Below, piece by piece: positions 45,901 through 53,690 of a stretch of DNA of 64,000 bases. The stretch is from Bradyrhizobium lupini (lineage in GTDB: Bacteria > Pseudomonadota > Alphaproteobacteria > Rhizobiales > Xanthobacteraceae): assembly GCF_040939785.1 (NCBI RefSeq), contig NZ_CP162553.1, positions 1,922,001 to 1,986,000 of the forward strand, in the 5' to 3' direction. The notes below the pieces were generated by a model. The model made no database searches. It worked only from the letters and a program-made list of their open reading frames with translations, and was not told the origin of the DNA. Positions within the stretch are counted from its first letter, which is position 1. Each line of letters begins with the position of its first letter. Position numbers and translations under genes: made by a program.

Positions 45901-46126
45901 CCTGGATCTTCTTCTCGATGGGATCGGCGACCTGCGCCTGCATTTCCTGCGCTGTCGCGCCCGGCCACAGCACGGAGACGTTGACCACCTTCACCGTGAA
46001 AAACGGATCCTCGGCGCGACCGAGCTTCTGATAGGAGAAGAATCCGGCGACGCCGAGTATGAGCATCAGGAACAGGATCAGCGTCGGATGGCTGACGGCC
46101 CAGGCCGAAAGATTGAAGCGCTTCAT
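42989..46126 (-). CDS. RND efflux pump, inner-membrane transporter
   Basis: A 1045-residue AcrB/MexB-type transporter. The proton-relay Asp pair is Asp403-Asp404 in LLVDDAIIAVEM of helix 4. Paired periplasmic domains lie between helices 1-2 and 7-8, and twelve helices are expected from the two-fold repeat. The N-terminus FNLSAWAVSHPTLILFLM is typical of the subgroup near HAE1 pumps. A His-rich loop HHHHDPH after helix 6 is an oddity. Start ATG 46126 with GGAGAG upstream. With the MFP gene ahead it forms a tripartite efflux system; no outer-membrane channel gene is in the window. Substrate unknown. Confidence 0.9.
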   Translation of the reverse strand: MKRFNLSAWAVSHPTLILFLMLILGVAGFFSYQKLGRAEDPFFTVKVVNVSVLWPGATAQEMQAQVADPIEKKIQELPYFEKVQTYSKPGFTALQVTFRDSTPPKDVPYLFYLLRKKLVDVQGQLPAGILGPVVNDEFSDVDSILYMMTGDGADYAQLKKVSEGFRQRLLKVPGVTKVDVYGNQDERIFVEFSHAKLATLGITPQALFDSLAKQNNVTPAGTVETSSQRVPLRVTGALDGAKAVAETPVESNGRVFRLGDIATVTHGYVDPPSFIVRQEGKAAIGIGVVTAKGANILDLGKEVEKATAEFMKAVPQGVDVKLIADQPKVVEHAVGEFVHSFMEALVIVLFVSFLALGWRTGIVVALSVPLVLGIVFVVMNTMSLDLHRITLGALIIALGLLVDDAIIAVEMMVVKMEQGWDRMRAASFAWESTAFPMLTGTLVTAAGFLPIGFANSAVGEYAGSIFWIVAIALVASWFVAVIFTPYIGVMLLPNIKVHHHHDPHAVYETRMYRGLRAIVQWCVNHRITVVVATVGVFIASIVGFGHVQQQFFPLSERPELFLQLRLPEGTAFNVTEKAVKKAETMLKDDKDIETYTAYVGQGSPRFWLGLNPQLPNEAFAEIVIVAKGVEARERIKAKLEHAVADGALNEARVRVDRFNFGPPVGFPVQFRVIGPDANKVREIAYQVRDVMRQNKSVKDVQLDWNEQSPYLKLVVDQDRARAMGLTPQDVSQALSMLISGSQVTTVRDGIEKVGVVARAVSSERLDLGAVGDLTITSRNGVAVPLQQIAKIEYAHEEPIMWRRNRDMAITVRSDVVDGVQAPDVTGQIAPKLKAIKDNLEPAYRIEAGGAFEESAKGNASIFILFPLMVMVMLTLLMFQLQSFSRLILVFLTAPLGIVGASFGLNIANAPFGFVALLGLIALAGMIMRNAVILVDQIETDVSHGLTRREAIVEATVRRARPVVLTALAAILAMIPLSRSAFWGPMAITIMGGLFVATFLTLLYLPGLYALWFRKSLDEAGTPEQPAAPQHGSDDQNAIPLAEAAE

Positions 46127-46187
46127 CGCACTCTCCAAAGATGATCCGGTTGCAAAAAACCACAGCCACTCTGTTGAACGCGTCGTC

Positions 46188-46250
46188 GCGAGGCAGCGAA
46201 GCAATCCAGGGGGCTGGGCAGGTTCTGGATCGCTTCGCCGCTTCAGCCCC
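46188..46250. repeat. Degenerate copy of repeat family B
   Basis: GTCGCGAGGCAGCGAAGCAATCC facing CTGGATCGCTTCG, with the outer ends worn. It lies between the membrane-fusion and RND genes on the minus strand and would form a weak hairpin within the operon. Confidence 0.45.
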
Positions 46251-46305
46251 AGCATTTGCGCTTGGGCCGAAACTCACCTCACACGACGTAACTCGTAAAC
46301 GAGAC

Positions 46306-47412
46306 TTAAAAGGACAGTGACGACACGACCCGTACCTTCTGGCCCGGATCGAGCTTCTGAACGCCGAGGGCGACGATCTTGGCGCCCTCTTCGACACCAC
46401 CGGTGATGACGACGTCGTTGCTCTCGTAGGACTTCACCACGACCGGCTTCAGCGTGACCGCGCCGTTGTTGTCGACGACGTAGAAGGACGGCTTGCCGCC
46501 TTCGTTGAACAGCGCCGACAGCGGCAGCCGCGCGACGCGTTCGGTGGCGGCGTCCGACAGCGTCAGCGTCGCGGTCATGCCGAGCGAGACCTTGTCGTCG
46601 GCCTCGGGCAGCGAAAACTTGGCAAGATAGGTGCGCGTGGCGGGATCCGCGGTGGGCGCGATCTCGCGCAGCTTGGCCGTGTACTTTTTGCCCGGCTCCG
46701 ACCAAAGAGTGACGCTGGCGGCGCCCGATTTGGCACGTCCGACCAGCGTCTCAGGGATCGCGACGACCGCTTCCTTTTCGGCAAAGCGGGCGACACGGAT
46801 CGAGGTCTGGCCTGCGGCAACCACCTGGCCGGGCTCGATCAGCGTTGCGGTGACGACGCCACGGGCGTCGGCGTTGAGCGTCGCGTAGGAAAGGGAATTG
46901 TTGGTCAGCTCGACCGAGCGCTCGGCCCGGTTCAGGCGCGCACGCGCCTCGTCGGCGGCAGCGCGGCTCGAATCCAGCTGCGCGTCGGTGGTCCAGCCCT
47001 TGGCCTTCAAATCCTTGGCGCGCTGCTCGGCGGCGGCGGCCTGGGCCAGCACGCCGGTCGCAGCGGTCTGTTCGGCGACGGCTTGCTCGGCCTGGAGCTT
47101 CAGATCGACCTCATCGAGGACCGCGAGCGGCTGACCGATCTCGACGGTCTGGCCAACTTCGACCAGACGCTTGGCGACCTTGCCCGCGACCCGAAAGCCC
47201 AGATCGCTCTCGATCCGCGGCCTGATGGTGCCGACGAAGCTGCGCTCGGGCTTTTCGGCATCGTAGTGGGCGGTGGCGACCAGGACCGGCCGCGGCGGGT
47301 CGGCGTTTTCAGCGACGGTGTCATTGCACCCAGCGAGGGCGGCAGCCATCAGCGCCAGCGAAACACCGGCCAAGAGCCTCGAATAGCTGGATAAAACGGA
47401 TCGGACGAACAT
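46306..47412 (-). CDS. Membrane-fusion protein of the RND pump (HlyD family lipoprotein)
   Basis: A 368-residue periplasmic adaptor. The lipobox LAGC places lipidated Cys29 after a signal peptide. It shows the usual order of a lipoyl half (VAGKVAKRLVEVGQTVEIGQ near 75-95), alpha-helical hairpin (AEQTAATGVLAQAAAAEQRA), second lipoyl half and beta-barrel (LSLPEADDKVSLGM-type segment). It links the RND pump to an outer-membrane channel. Start ATG 47412. It is first in the MFP-RND-TetR transcription unit; a TetR-type palindrome lies 46-71 bases upstream. Confidence 0.9.
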   Translation of the reverse strand: MFVRSVLSSYSRLLAGVSLALMAAALAGCNDTVAENADPPRPVLVATAHYDAEKPERSFVGTIRPRIESDLGFRVAGKVAKRLVEVGQTVEIGQPLAVLDEVDLKLQAEQAVAEQTAATGVLAQAAAAEQRAKDLKAKGWTTDAQLDSSRAAADEARARLNRAERSVELTNNSLSYATLNADARGVVTATLIEPGQVVAAGQTSIRVARFAEKEAVVAIPETLVGRAKSGAASVTLWSEPGKKYTAKLREIAPTADPATRTYLAKFSLPEADDKVSLGMTATLTLSDAATERVARLPLSALFNEGGKPSFYVVDNNGAVTLKPVVVKSYESNDVVITGGVEEGAKIVALGVQKLDPGQKVRVVSSLSF

Positions 47413-47457
47413 CGGAGGACACTCCCTCGGCTGCAATGAGAGGAATGTCGACTAATC

Positions 47458-47483
47458 ACTGATGAAAGTCAATAATCGTCAGT
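47458..47483. promoter_or_regulatory. Candidate TetR operator upstream of the efflux operon
   Basis: ACTGATGA (47458-47465) and TCGTCAGT (47476-47483) form an inverted repeat with 7 of 8 matches and a ten-base spacer. It lies 46 bases before the membrane-fusion gene start. Palindromes of this size are usual TetR-family operators, and the TetR gene closes the operon. Binding is inferred. Confidence 0.45.
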
Positions 47484-47630
47484 CATCAGGAAAGCGTGAT
47501 CGTTAAGAGGTGGTAACCTCCCCGCTGCCCTTGGCGGAAAGCCCGGACTGTTGGAAGAGAGCTCGCGCCGCGGCCCCAGAGGGACCGCGCGGAAATGGGC
47601 CCTGGCTTTCGCCAGGGCGACATTTCGAGG

Positions 47631-48962
47631 CTACCGCCCCTGTTCGGCGAACTCGTGCTTGCTGTCGTGGCCACCGATGAAGACCAGGATGCCGGCGATC
47701 AGCGGCAGCACCGCGAGCACGAGCAGTCCGGTCGAGGTCTGCCCGGTGGCTTCCTTGACCCAGCCGATCAGATACGGTCCGCCGAACCCGGCGAGATTGC
47801 CGATCGAGTTGATCAGAGCGATGGCGCCGGCCGCCGCCGTGCCGGAGAGCCAGGCCGTCGGCAGGGTCCAGAACACGCCGAAGCAGCAGAACACGCCGAT
47901 CGCGGCAACCGTCAGCACGATCATCGTCAGGGTGGGGTCGGTGAGATAGCTGGAGACGCCGAGAGCGACGGCGGTGAGCAGCAACGGCGCGCCGACATGC
48001 ATCACGCGCTCGCGCGTGGCATCGGAATGCCGCGCCCACAGGATCATTGCGATGGTGCCGAACAGATACGGAATCGCGGTGACGAAGCCGGTCTGGGCGT
48101 TGGTGAGGCCGAACGCCTTGACGATCTGCGGCAGCCAGAACTGCATGCCATAGAGCGCGCCGACGAAGCCGAAATAGACCAGGCTCAGCATGATCACCTT
48201 AGGTGAGGTCAGCGCCTCGCCGAGCGACATATGCTTCACCGCCTGCTTGGCCGCGATCTCGGCATCGAGCTTGGTCTTGAGCCAGGCCTTCTGCTCGGCC
48301 GAGAGCCAATCCGCCTTCTCTGGCCTGTCGGTGAGATAGAACCAGGTGACGATGCCGAGCAGCACGGAGGGAATGCCCTCAATGATGAACAGCCACTGCC
48401 AGCCCTTCAGGCCCATGGCCCCGTCGAGGCCGAGCAGCAGGCCAGAGACCGGCGCGCCGATCACGGTGGAGACCGGAACGGCGATGGCGAAGGCCGCGAG
48501 GAAGCGGGCGCGATATTCGGCCGGATACCAATAAGTGAGATAGAGGATGATGCCGGGGAAGAAGCCGGCTTCGGCGACGCCGAGCAGGAAGCGCAGCACG
48601 TAGAAGCTCGTGACCCCGCTCGTGAGCGCCATCAGCGCCGAGATGATGCCCCAGGTCACCATGATGCGGGCGATCCAGCGGCTGGCGCCGAACTTCTCCA
48701 GCGCCAGATTGCTCGGCACCTCGAAGATGAAATAGCCGATGAAGAAGATGCCGGCGCCCCAAGAGAAGATCAGCGGCGTGAATTTCAGCTCGGCATTCAT
48801 GGTCAGCGCGGCGAAGCCGAGATTGACGCGGTCGAGATAGGAGAAGAAATAGGCCAGCACCAGGAACGGGATCAGGCGCCAGGAGATGGCGCGGATCGTC
48901 GAGGTCTCGATTTCCGACTTGGCTGCGCCGGTCGAACCGGCATAGGTCGTGGTCTGGCTCAT
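47631..48962 (-). CDS. MFS transporter, anion:cation symporter family
   Basis: A 443-residue protein with twelve predicted helices. The ACS-family features are visible: RVNLGFAALTMNAEL near residues 45-60, the FLLGVAEAGFFPGIILYLTYWYP segment in parts (helix 4-5), and a long central cytoplasmic loop. These carriers import organic anions such as tartrate, galactonate, glucarate or phthalate with protons. The substrate cannot be fixed. It is transcribed away from the efflux operon's control region but in the same direction; no regulator is adjacent. Confidence 0.85.
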   Translation of the reverse strand: MSQTTTYAGSTGAAKSEIETSTIRAISWRLIPFLVLAYFFSYLDRVNLGFAALTMNAELKFTPLIFSWGAGIFFIGYFIFEVPSNLALEKFGASRWIARIMVTWGIISALMALTSGVTSFYVLRFLLGVAEAGFFPGIILYLTYWYPAEYRARFLAAFAIAVPVSTVIGAPVSGLLLGLDGAMGLKGWQWLFIIEGIPSVLLGIVTWFYLTDRPEKADWLSAEQKAWLKTKLDAEIAAKQAVKHMSLGEALTSPKVIMLSLVYFGFVGALYGMQFWLPQIVKAFGLTNAQTGFVTAIPYLFGTIAMILWARHSDATRERVMHVGAPLLLTAVALGVSSYLTDPTLTMIVLTVAAIGVFCCFGVFWTLPTAWLSGTAAAGAIALINSIGNLAGFGGPYLIGWVKEATGQTSTGLLVLAVLPLIAGILVFIGGHDSKHEFAEQGR

Positions 48963-49107
48963 GGCTTCCCCCGGGTTGTTGCTTTTATGGGCTGATCCGG
49001 GGTTTTGAGCATCGCCGCGAAAGAGTCAATGGAGCAAGCAATGCAAGGGGCGCAGCCGGCCACCACGTTGCGCTACGACAGAGCTCGGTGATCCGCGCCG
49101 CGCACAA

Positions 49108-50271
49108 CTACTCTGCCAATTGAAACTTCGCAAAGCGATCGAGCTCCTCCTCGATCTTCCGTTTGAGCTCCTTGCGCCCCGCGGTCTTCTTCCCCTCGCC
49201 GACCCAGGTCCATTTCTGCATCAGCAGCTTCTTCGCCTGCCGGTCGGTCTTCAGATCGAGCGCGGCGACGATCTCGTCGCCGACCAGCACGGGCAGCGCG
49301 AAATAGCCGAGCTTGCGTTTGGCCTTCGGCACATAGGCCTCGAACAAATGGTTGTAACCGAAAATGAGATTGGTGCGCTTGCGCTGGATGATCAGCGGAT
49401 CGAACGGCGACAGGATATGGACCAGATCCGGCGGCGCGCACTCGCCCGGCTCGAGCGCAGCCGGCACTGCCCAGTGCTCCTGCTTGCCGGCACCGTCGAT
49501 GGCGACAGGCACGAGCTCGCCACGGCGGACGCGCCAGCCGATCAGGGCAGCCACCGCCGGCTTGCGCGGCGCGTTGAGATGGCAGACCGAATCGAGGCTC
49601 ACGACACCTTGCGATCGCAGCGCGCGATCGAGCAGATAGACCGTGATGTCCTTTGCCGACGCCGGCTTCGGCAGCTTGTCCCAGCCGAAATGGCGCGTCA
49701 TCAGCTCATAAGTCTTGAGCATGCCCTGGCGCTCGCTGACGGTCACGGCACCCATGTAGAAGGCGAGCTGCAATGCCCGCTTCGAGGGTTTTCGGCTTTG
49801 CCAGAGATGCTCCTTCTCGGTGAGCACGTCGTCCTCGATGTCGCGGATCGTCAGCGGGCCGGCGCGCACCAGCCGCATCACCTTGCGCATGTCGGCAGGT
49901 TTCACCGAGGCGAACCATTTGTGCCCCTCGCGGCGGTGCTCGCGCATCGCCGGCAGGAAGAAGCGGAAGTCGCCGGCCGGCACGTAAGACAGCGCATGCG
50001 TCCAATATTCAAAGACGCTCTTGTCGACGCTCTGGGCATGGCGCAGGTCGGCGCGCCGGTAGGACGGGATCCGGCTGAACAGGATGTGATGATGGCAGCG
50101 CTCGATCACGTTGATGGTGTCGATCTGCACATAGCCGAGATGGGCGACCGCGTCGGAGACGGCTTGCGCGCCGTCACCGAACGGCGCGCGCTCGTCCAGC
50201 CGCTGGGCATGAAGCCAGATTTGCCGGGCCTGTGTCGTGGTGAGTGGAATCGGTTTGGGCGCGCGGGACAT
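49108..50271 (-). CDS. ycaQ: YcaQ/AlkX-type DNA glycosylase (HTH_42)
   Basis: A 387-residue protein of the HTH_42 (YcaQ/AlkZ) family, tandem winged-helix glycosylases that unhook interstrand crosslinks or remove alkylated bases. The catalytic Q-phi-D motif of the AlkX/YcaQ branch is Gln49-Ile50-Asp51 in YVQIDTINVIERCHH. Other family marks are SRIPSYRRADL, PSKRALQLAFYMG and LSPFDPLIIQRKRT. I used ATG 50271 (MSRAPKP), after which the sequence is conserved-looking; earlier Met codons remain possible. It is a single gene with no obvious crosslinker biosynthesis nearby, so a general repair role is likely. Confidence 0.88.
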   Translation of the reverse strand: MSRAPKPIPLTTTQARQIWLHAQRLDERAPFGDGAQAVSDAVAHLGYVQIDTINVIERCHHHILFSRIPSYRRADLRHAQSVDKSVFEYWTHALSYVPAGDFRFFLPAMREHRREGHKWFASVKPADMRKVMRLVRAGPLTIRDIEDDVLTEKEHLWQSRKPSKRALQLAFYMGAVTVSERQGMLKTYELMTRHFGWDKLPKPASAKDITVYLLDRALRSQGVVSLDSVCHLNAPRKPAVAALIGWRVRRGELVPVAIDGAGKQEHWAVPAALEPGECAPPDLVHILSPFDPLIIQRKRTNLIFGYNHLFEAYVPKAKRKLGYFALPVLVGDEIVAALDLKTDRQAKKLLMQKWTWVGEGKKTAGRKELKRKIEEELDRFAKFQLAE

Positions 50272-50382
50272 TGCGGAATGCAGTGTAGCGGGATTCTGCA
50301 TCCAGCCAAGAAGCCGATCCAGGAGCGGACAAAGGAAAAACCGCGCCGCCATCTGCTGACAGCGCGGCCGGACGGTGCGCGC

Positions 50383-50631
50383 TTACTTCATCGACATGGC
50401 CTTCTGCGCCTTCATGTAATGCATGCAGGCGCTTTTCATCTTGCCGTTGCTCATGTCGGTGTTGGCCATGGCCATTTCCTTGTTCATGGCCGTCTTGGCC
50501 GGCGTATCCGCCGTGCCGCCCATCATGGCGGCGGACTTCATCATATTATCGCTGGTGCACGCCATCATCGCGGCCGATGCAGGGGAAACGGCGAACGCGA
50601 CCAAAGCTGCAGCTGTGAGCAAGATTTTCAT
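50383..50631 (-). CDS. Small Met-rich exported protein
   Basis: An 82-residue protein with a signal peptide to about residue 20 (SPASA). The mature part has roughly 17 Met and two Cys (MMACTSDNMMKSAAMMGGTA, SACMHYMKAQKAMSMK), clustered as pairs. Met-rich periplasmic proteins often bind Cu(I) or help resist oxidants, but this is a guess. AGGAGAC precedes the ATG. It stands alone on the minus strand. I recognise no named family. Confidence 0.65.
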   Translation of the reverse strand: MKILLTAAALVAFAVSPASAAMMACTSDNMMKSAAMMGGTADTPAKTAMNKEMAMANTDMSNGKMKSACMHYMKAQKAMSMK

Positions 50632-50750
50632 CGAAAAGTCTCCTCCGTAAAACGAAACCGGCGTCATGCCGGCCTTCGCAATACGTATTCTCCGGCGAAG
50701 ACGTTTCGTGGAGAAGACAATTTCTTGCTGCGGTGCGAAGACGGGAGGAC

Positions 50751-51065
50751 TCAGCGGCCGGCTTTCGGGGCTTTGGACCGGTCGCCGACGCTGCCTGTTG
50801 CGACATCGGGTTCGCACGAGGCCTTGCCGCGCTCCTCCGCCTGGCAGCGATAGACGTTGCCGGTGAGACGATCGACCAGCCACATGTTCTCGTCGGTTGG
50901 CGCTTGAAGCCCGACATAGCGGGAGGTCAGCCCCGTGATCAGTGTCGACAGCAGGATCGCCACCGCGATCATCGCCGCCCCGATATAGATGGGCATGGAG
51001 CTCAGGGACACGGTCCGATCCGGCGGGCCACTGCGATAGAACTGATAATCACTTGGCCTCGGCAC
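50751..51065 (-). CDS. Small single-helix membrane protein
   Basis: A 104-residue protein with one clear membrane helix at about 25-46 (IYIGAAMIAVAILLSTLITG), a short exposed segment with WLVDRLTGNVYRCQAEE and a charged tail rich in Lys and Asp. The two Cys (residues about 75 and 83) could pair if periplasmic. No domain recognised. It may be a conserved rhizobial hypothetical. Confidence 0.55.
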   Translation of the reverse strand: MPRPSDYQFYRSGPPDRTVSLSSMPIYIGAAMIAVAILLSTLITGLTSRYVGLQAPTDENMWLVDRLTGNVYRCQAEERGKASCEPDVATGSVGDRSKAPKAGR

Positions 51066-51508
51066 TGGGTGGAACTCGGCTCCCTTCGTTTGCGCTTGTC
51101 GGAGGCTGTGCCCTGCTAGGCGTCCATCTGGCCGAAAAATTGTTCACAGACAGGCCAACACGCGACGGCTTTGCGACAATCGGTGAGCATGGGTTTCCTG
51201 GAGTGAACCGGCCCCGCCGCCCGAGCGGCACCTCGGCGCGGCGGTCCTCAGTGATGCGGATCACGACAGGACTGCGACGGCTCGAACCATCGCCGGAGAG
51301 GTGTGCGACCACTTCTCTTCCCGCGCTGGCGCCCCTCCTCGGAGCGGACCGCGGGTCGGCTCTCTATGAACCGAAACCGCTTGAAATACGCTGTCGTGGT
51401 CCAGGACGGCCCCGTTTCCACCGTGACCAAGATCACACCAGAGCTTTTGAACCTGCCCTATGCTCGCAGCATCAAATAGCCATCAGGCGTCACAACGAGG
51501 ATACGACA
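51066..51508. other. 443-bp region with no recognised gene
   Basis: Open frames here have poor composition (Arg/Pro/Ser-rich), lack start signals and match no family. I see no clear terminator, repeat or RNA. The last 60 bases before the OmpA start are less GC-rich and probably hold its promoter, but I cannot place -35 and -10 elements. Confidence 0.5.
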
Positions 51509-52150
51509 ATGACCCGTTTCAATAACTCTTTTGCACTGAAGGCGGTGACCCTCTCGGCAGTTTTGTCGATGACGGCCGGCCTGGCGATGGCCGGCGACGG
51601 CAATGTCTCTACCAACCAGATCCTGGATGCACTGAAGCCGAAGCCTGTGACCCGGGGTCTGTCCGCAGGTCCGCAGGTTGATCCGGCGGTCCCGGCCAAG
51701 GAATCAACGTTCCTGAACACCGTGCGCAACCGCTCGACGAGGTCGCTGTCGACGGGCGAGCGCGAGCAGATTGCCGAGCTCGCCGCGACCAAGCCGAAGA
51801 TCGATCTGGAGATCCAGTTCGACTACAACTCGGCCGACATCGCCAAGACGTCGGTGCCGTCGGTACAGGCGCTCGGCAAGGCGCTGTCCGATCCCTCGTT
51901 GAAGGGCTCGACCTTCGTGGTCGCCGGCCACACCGATGCGGTCGGCACCGAGGCCTACAATCAGGGGCTCTCCGAGCGGCGGGCCGACACCATCAAGAAA
52001 TACCTGGTGCAGAACTACGGTCTCACCGGCACCGATCTCGTCACCGTCGGCTACGGCAAGACCAAGCTGAAGGACGCCGCCAACGGCGCCGACCCGATCA
52101 ACCGCCGCGTCCAGGTCGTGAACATGGACACCAAGACCGCGTCGAAGTAA
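51509..52150 (+). CDS. OmpA-family outer-membrane protein
   Basis: A 213-residue protein with a signal peptide ending AMA at residue 28. An OmpA C-terminal peptidoglycan-binding domain fills about 95-205: LEIQFDYNSADI, FVVAGHTDAVGTEAYNQGLS, RADTIKKYLV and NRRVQVV. There is no beta-barrel half, so it is a soluble periplasmic or lipoprotein-free peptidoglycan tether. ATG at 51509, preceded by an ACGAGGA ribosome site. A GC hairpin downstream probably terminates it. Confidence 0.9.
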   Translation: MTRFNNSFALKAVTLSAVLSMTAGLAMAGDGNVSTNQILDALKPKPVTRGLSAGPQVDPAVPAKESTFLNTVRNRSTRSLSTGEREQIAELAATKPKIDLEIQFDYNSADIAKTSVPSVQALGKALSDPSLKGSTFVVAGHTDAVGTEAYNQGLSERRADTIKKYLVQNYGLTGTDLVTVGYGKTKLKDAANGADPINRRVQVVNMDTKTASK

Positions 52151-52174
52151 TTCTCAAATTGTCGCCCATCAAGA

Positions 52175-52204
52175 CGCCGCCTGCCGTTCTCCCGGCGGGC
52201 GGCG
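52175..52204 (+). terminator. Probable terminator after ompA-like gene
   Basis: CGCCGCCTGCCG and CGGCGGGCGGCG pair with one mismatch, 24 bases after the stop, and are followed by ATTTC, a weak T tract. It may serve both the OmpA gene and the convergent glycosyltransferase. Confidence 0.6.
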
Positions 52205-52207
52205 ATT

Positions 52208-53567
52208 TCATATCCAGCTTTGGAAGAGCATCAGCCGATTGAAGGTCTGCATCGATGTGCCGACGAAGGCCGCCGAGATCGGCAGCATGGCGGCAAAGCC
52301 GATCGCGACGACCCCGACATAGGCCCACAACAGCCAGCCCGGTAGACCGTCCCGCCGCAGCACGTAGACCAGCGCGAGCGACGCCACGGTCGCAGCCGGC
52401 AGATAGTAATAGATGAAGGCAAGCGTACGCGGCAGCAACGCCCAGGCGAGCCAGGACCCGAAATAGAAGACCGCGATCAGGAACGCATCCCGGCGACGCG
52501 CGAGGACGAAATCGCGCAGCACGACGGCGAGCGCGAGCAGCGTCGGCCACAGCACCAGGGGGTTACCGAGAAAGACGATCGCGGAGACATTGTCGTCCAC
52601 GGTCTTGTCGAACAGGAACCACACCGGGCGCGCGAGCAGCGGCCATGACGGCCAGGCGCTCATATAAGTGTGGCCGGCGATGGCAGTGGTGGTGTTGTCC
52701 GCGAAGATCCGGCGCTGCGCCTCGACCAGATCCGGCAGCGACACGCCGTAGAGTGGGACGAAGGCCGCAAGATATGTCATCGCGGGCAGGACAGTGAAGC
52801 AGAGCACGACGTGATGTAATCTGAAGTCGGGCCAGAGATCAGGCCGGTACCAATCCCCCCGGCTTCGCGTCGGCAAACAGGGTGTGCCAGCCCTGCATCA
52901 GGCGGATCACCGCGACGATGACGATGCAGATTCCGAGCGGAAACAGGCCGCTCCATTTGCAGGCGGCCGCACAGCCGAACAGGCTGCCGGCAGCCGCGAA
53001 TAATGCATGGGGACGATCCTTTCGAAAGCCATGCATGAAGGCGGCAATCGCGAGCAGGCCGAAGCCGAGTGCAAAAATGTCGAGCATCGCGACACGCGCC
53101 TGCACGTACAGCATCTGGTTGCAGGCGGCGATCAGCGCGGCGGCGATCGCAGGCCCTTGCGCGGCGAACAGCGCGAGGCCGCACAGATAGATCGCGACGA
53201 TCGCGAGCGCGCCGAACAATGTCGCGGGATAGCGCCAGCCCAGCGCGCTGTCGCCAAAGGCCGCGATCGATAGCGCGATCAGCTCTTTCGCCAAAGGTGG
53301 ATGCATCGGATTGAGCATCGATTGCGACACCGCTGGTGCCAGCATCTGCCGCGCCGCCGGCACGTAGTGCACTTCGTCGAAGACGAACTTCTCCGGCGTC
53401 GTCAGGCCAATCAGCAGGGCAAGATGCGCGACCAGGAAAATCGCGACAGCAATCACTGCGCTCCGCGACACCTTCGGAACCGCAGGCAAGTCAAGTCGCG
53501 TTTGTGGGGATGTCTTGCGTGGCAATTTTGCGTCACCGCGGAGAATAATAGAGATCGCGGTTTTCAT
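52208..53567 (-). pseudogene. PMT-type (GT39) mannosyltransferase, interrupted by a homopolymer frameshift
   Basis: Repaired, this is a 452-residue polytopic inner-membrane glycosyltransferase of the protein O-mannosyltransferase (GT39) group. The acidic motif is FDEVHYV with Asp64-Glu65, and the diagnostic HPPLAK starts at His89. These enzymes move a sugar from polyprenyl phosphate to Ser/Thr of exported proteins. The break is at six C (52855-52860): with five, KPGDWYRPDLWPDF joins the halves; with six, the first half stops in VPA. The start at 53567 is tentative. Divergent from the FecR gene across 123 bases, beside a protein with a Pro/Ser/Thr-rich linker. Confidence 0.75.
52855..52860 (-). 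other. Homopolymer C6, likely frameshift in the PMT gene
   Basis: On the coding strand this is six G. Five G restores K-P-G-D-W-Y and joins an N-terminal segment of about 240 residues to a C-terminal one of about 212, each hydrophobic and family-like. Confidence 0.75.
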
Positions 53568-53690
53568 TGAACGCATTCTGCCGCAACTGTCACTAAGCAT
53601 AACGCAGGTCTCGCGCTGCTTGTGATAATTCCGCCACATCGCAAGCGCGCGTGATCCGGTACGATCAGGGACACATCGATCGGTTGCGAA

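Noticed and set aside
42908..46144. A 1078-codon open frame on the plus strand opposite the RND pump
   Set aside because: Its translation is Asp/His/Arg/Glu-rich with no domain. Long antisense frames are expected opposite high-GC genes with biased third positions. The minus-strand product is a complete RND transporter.
51066..51508. Genes upstream of the OmpA coding region
   Set aside because: Open frames lack start signals and recognisable domains; the long plus-strand frame is only an in-frame extension of the OmpA gene ahead of its signal peptide.
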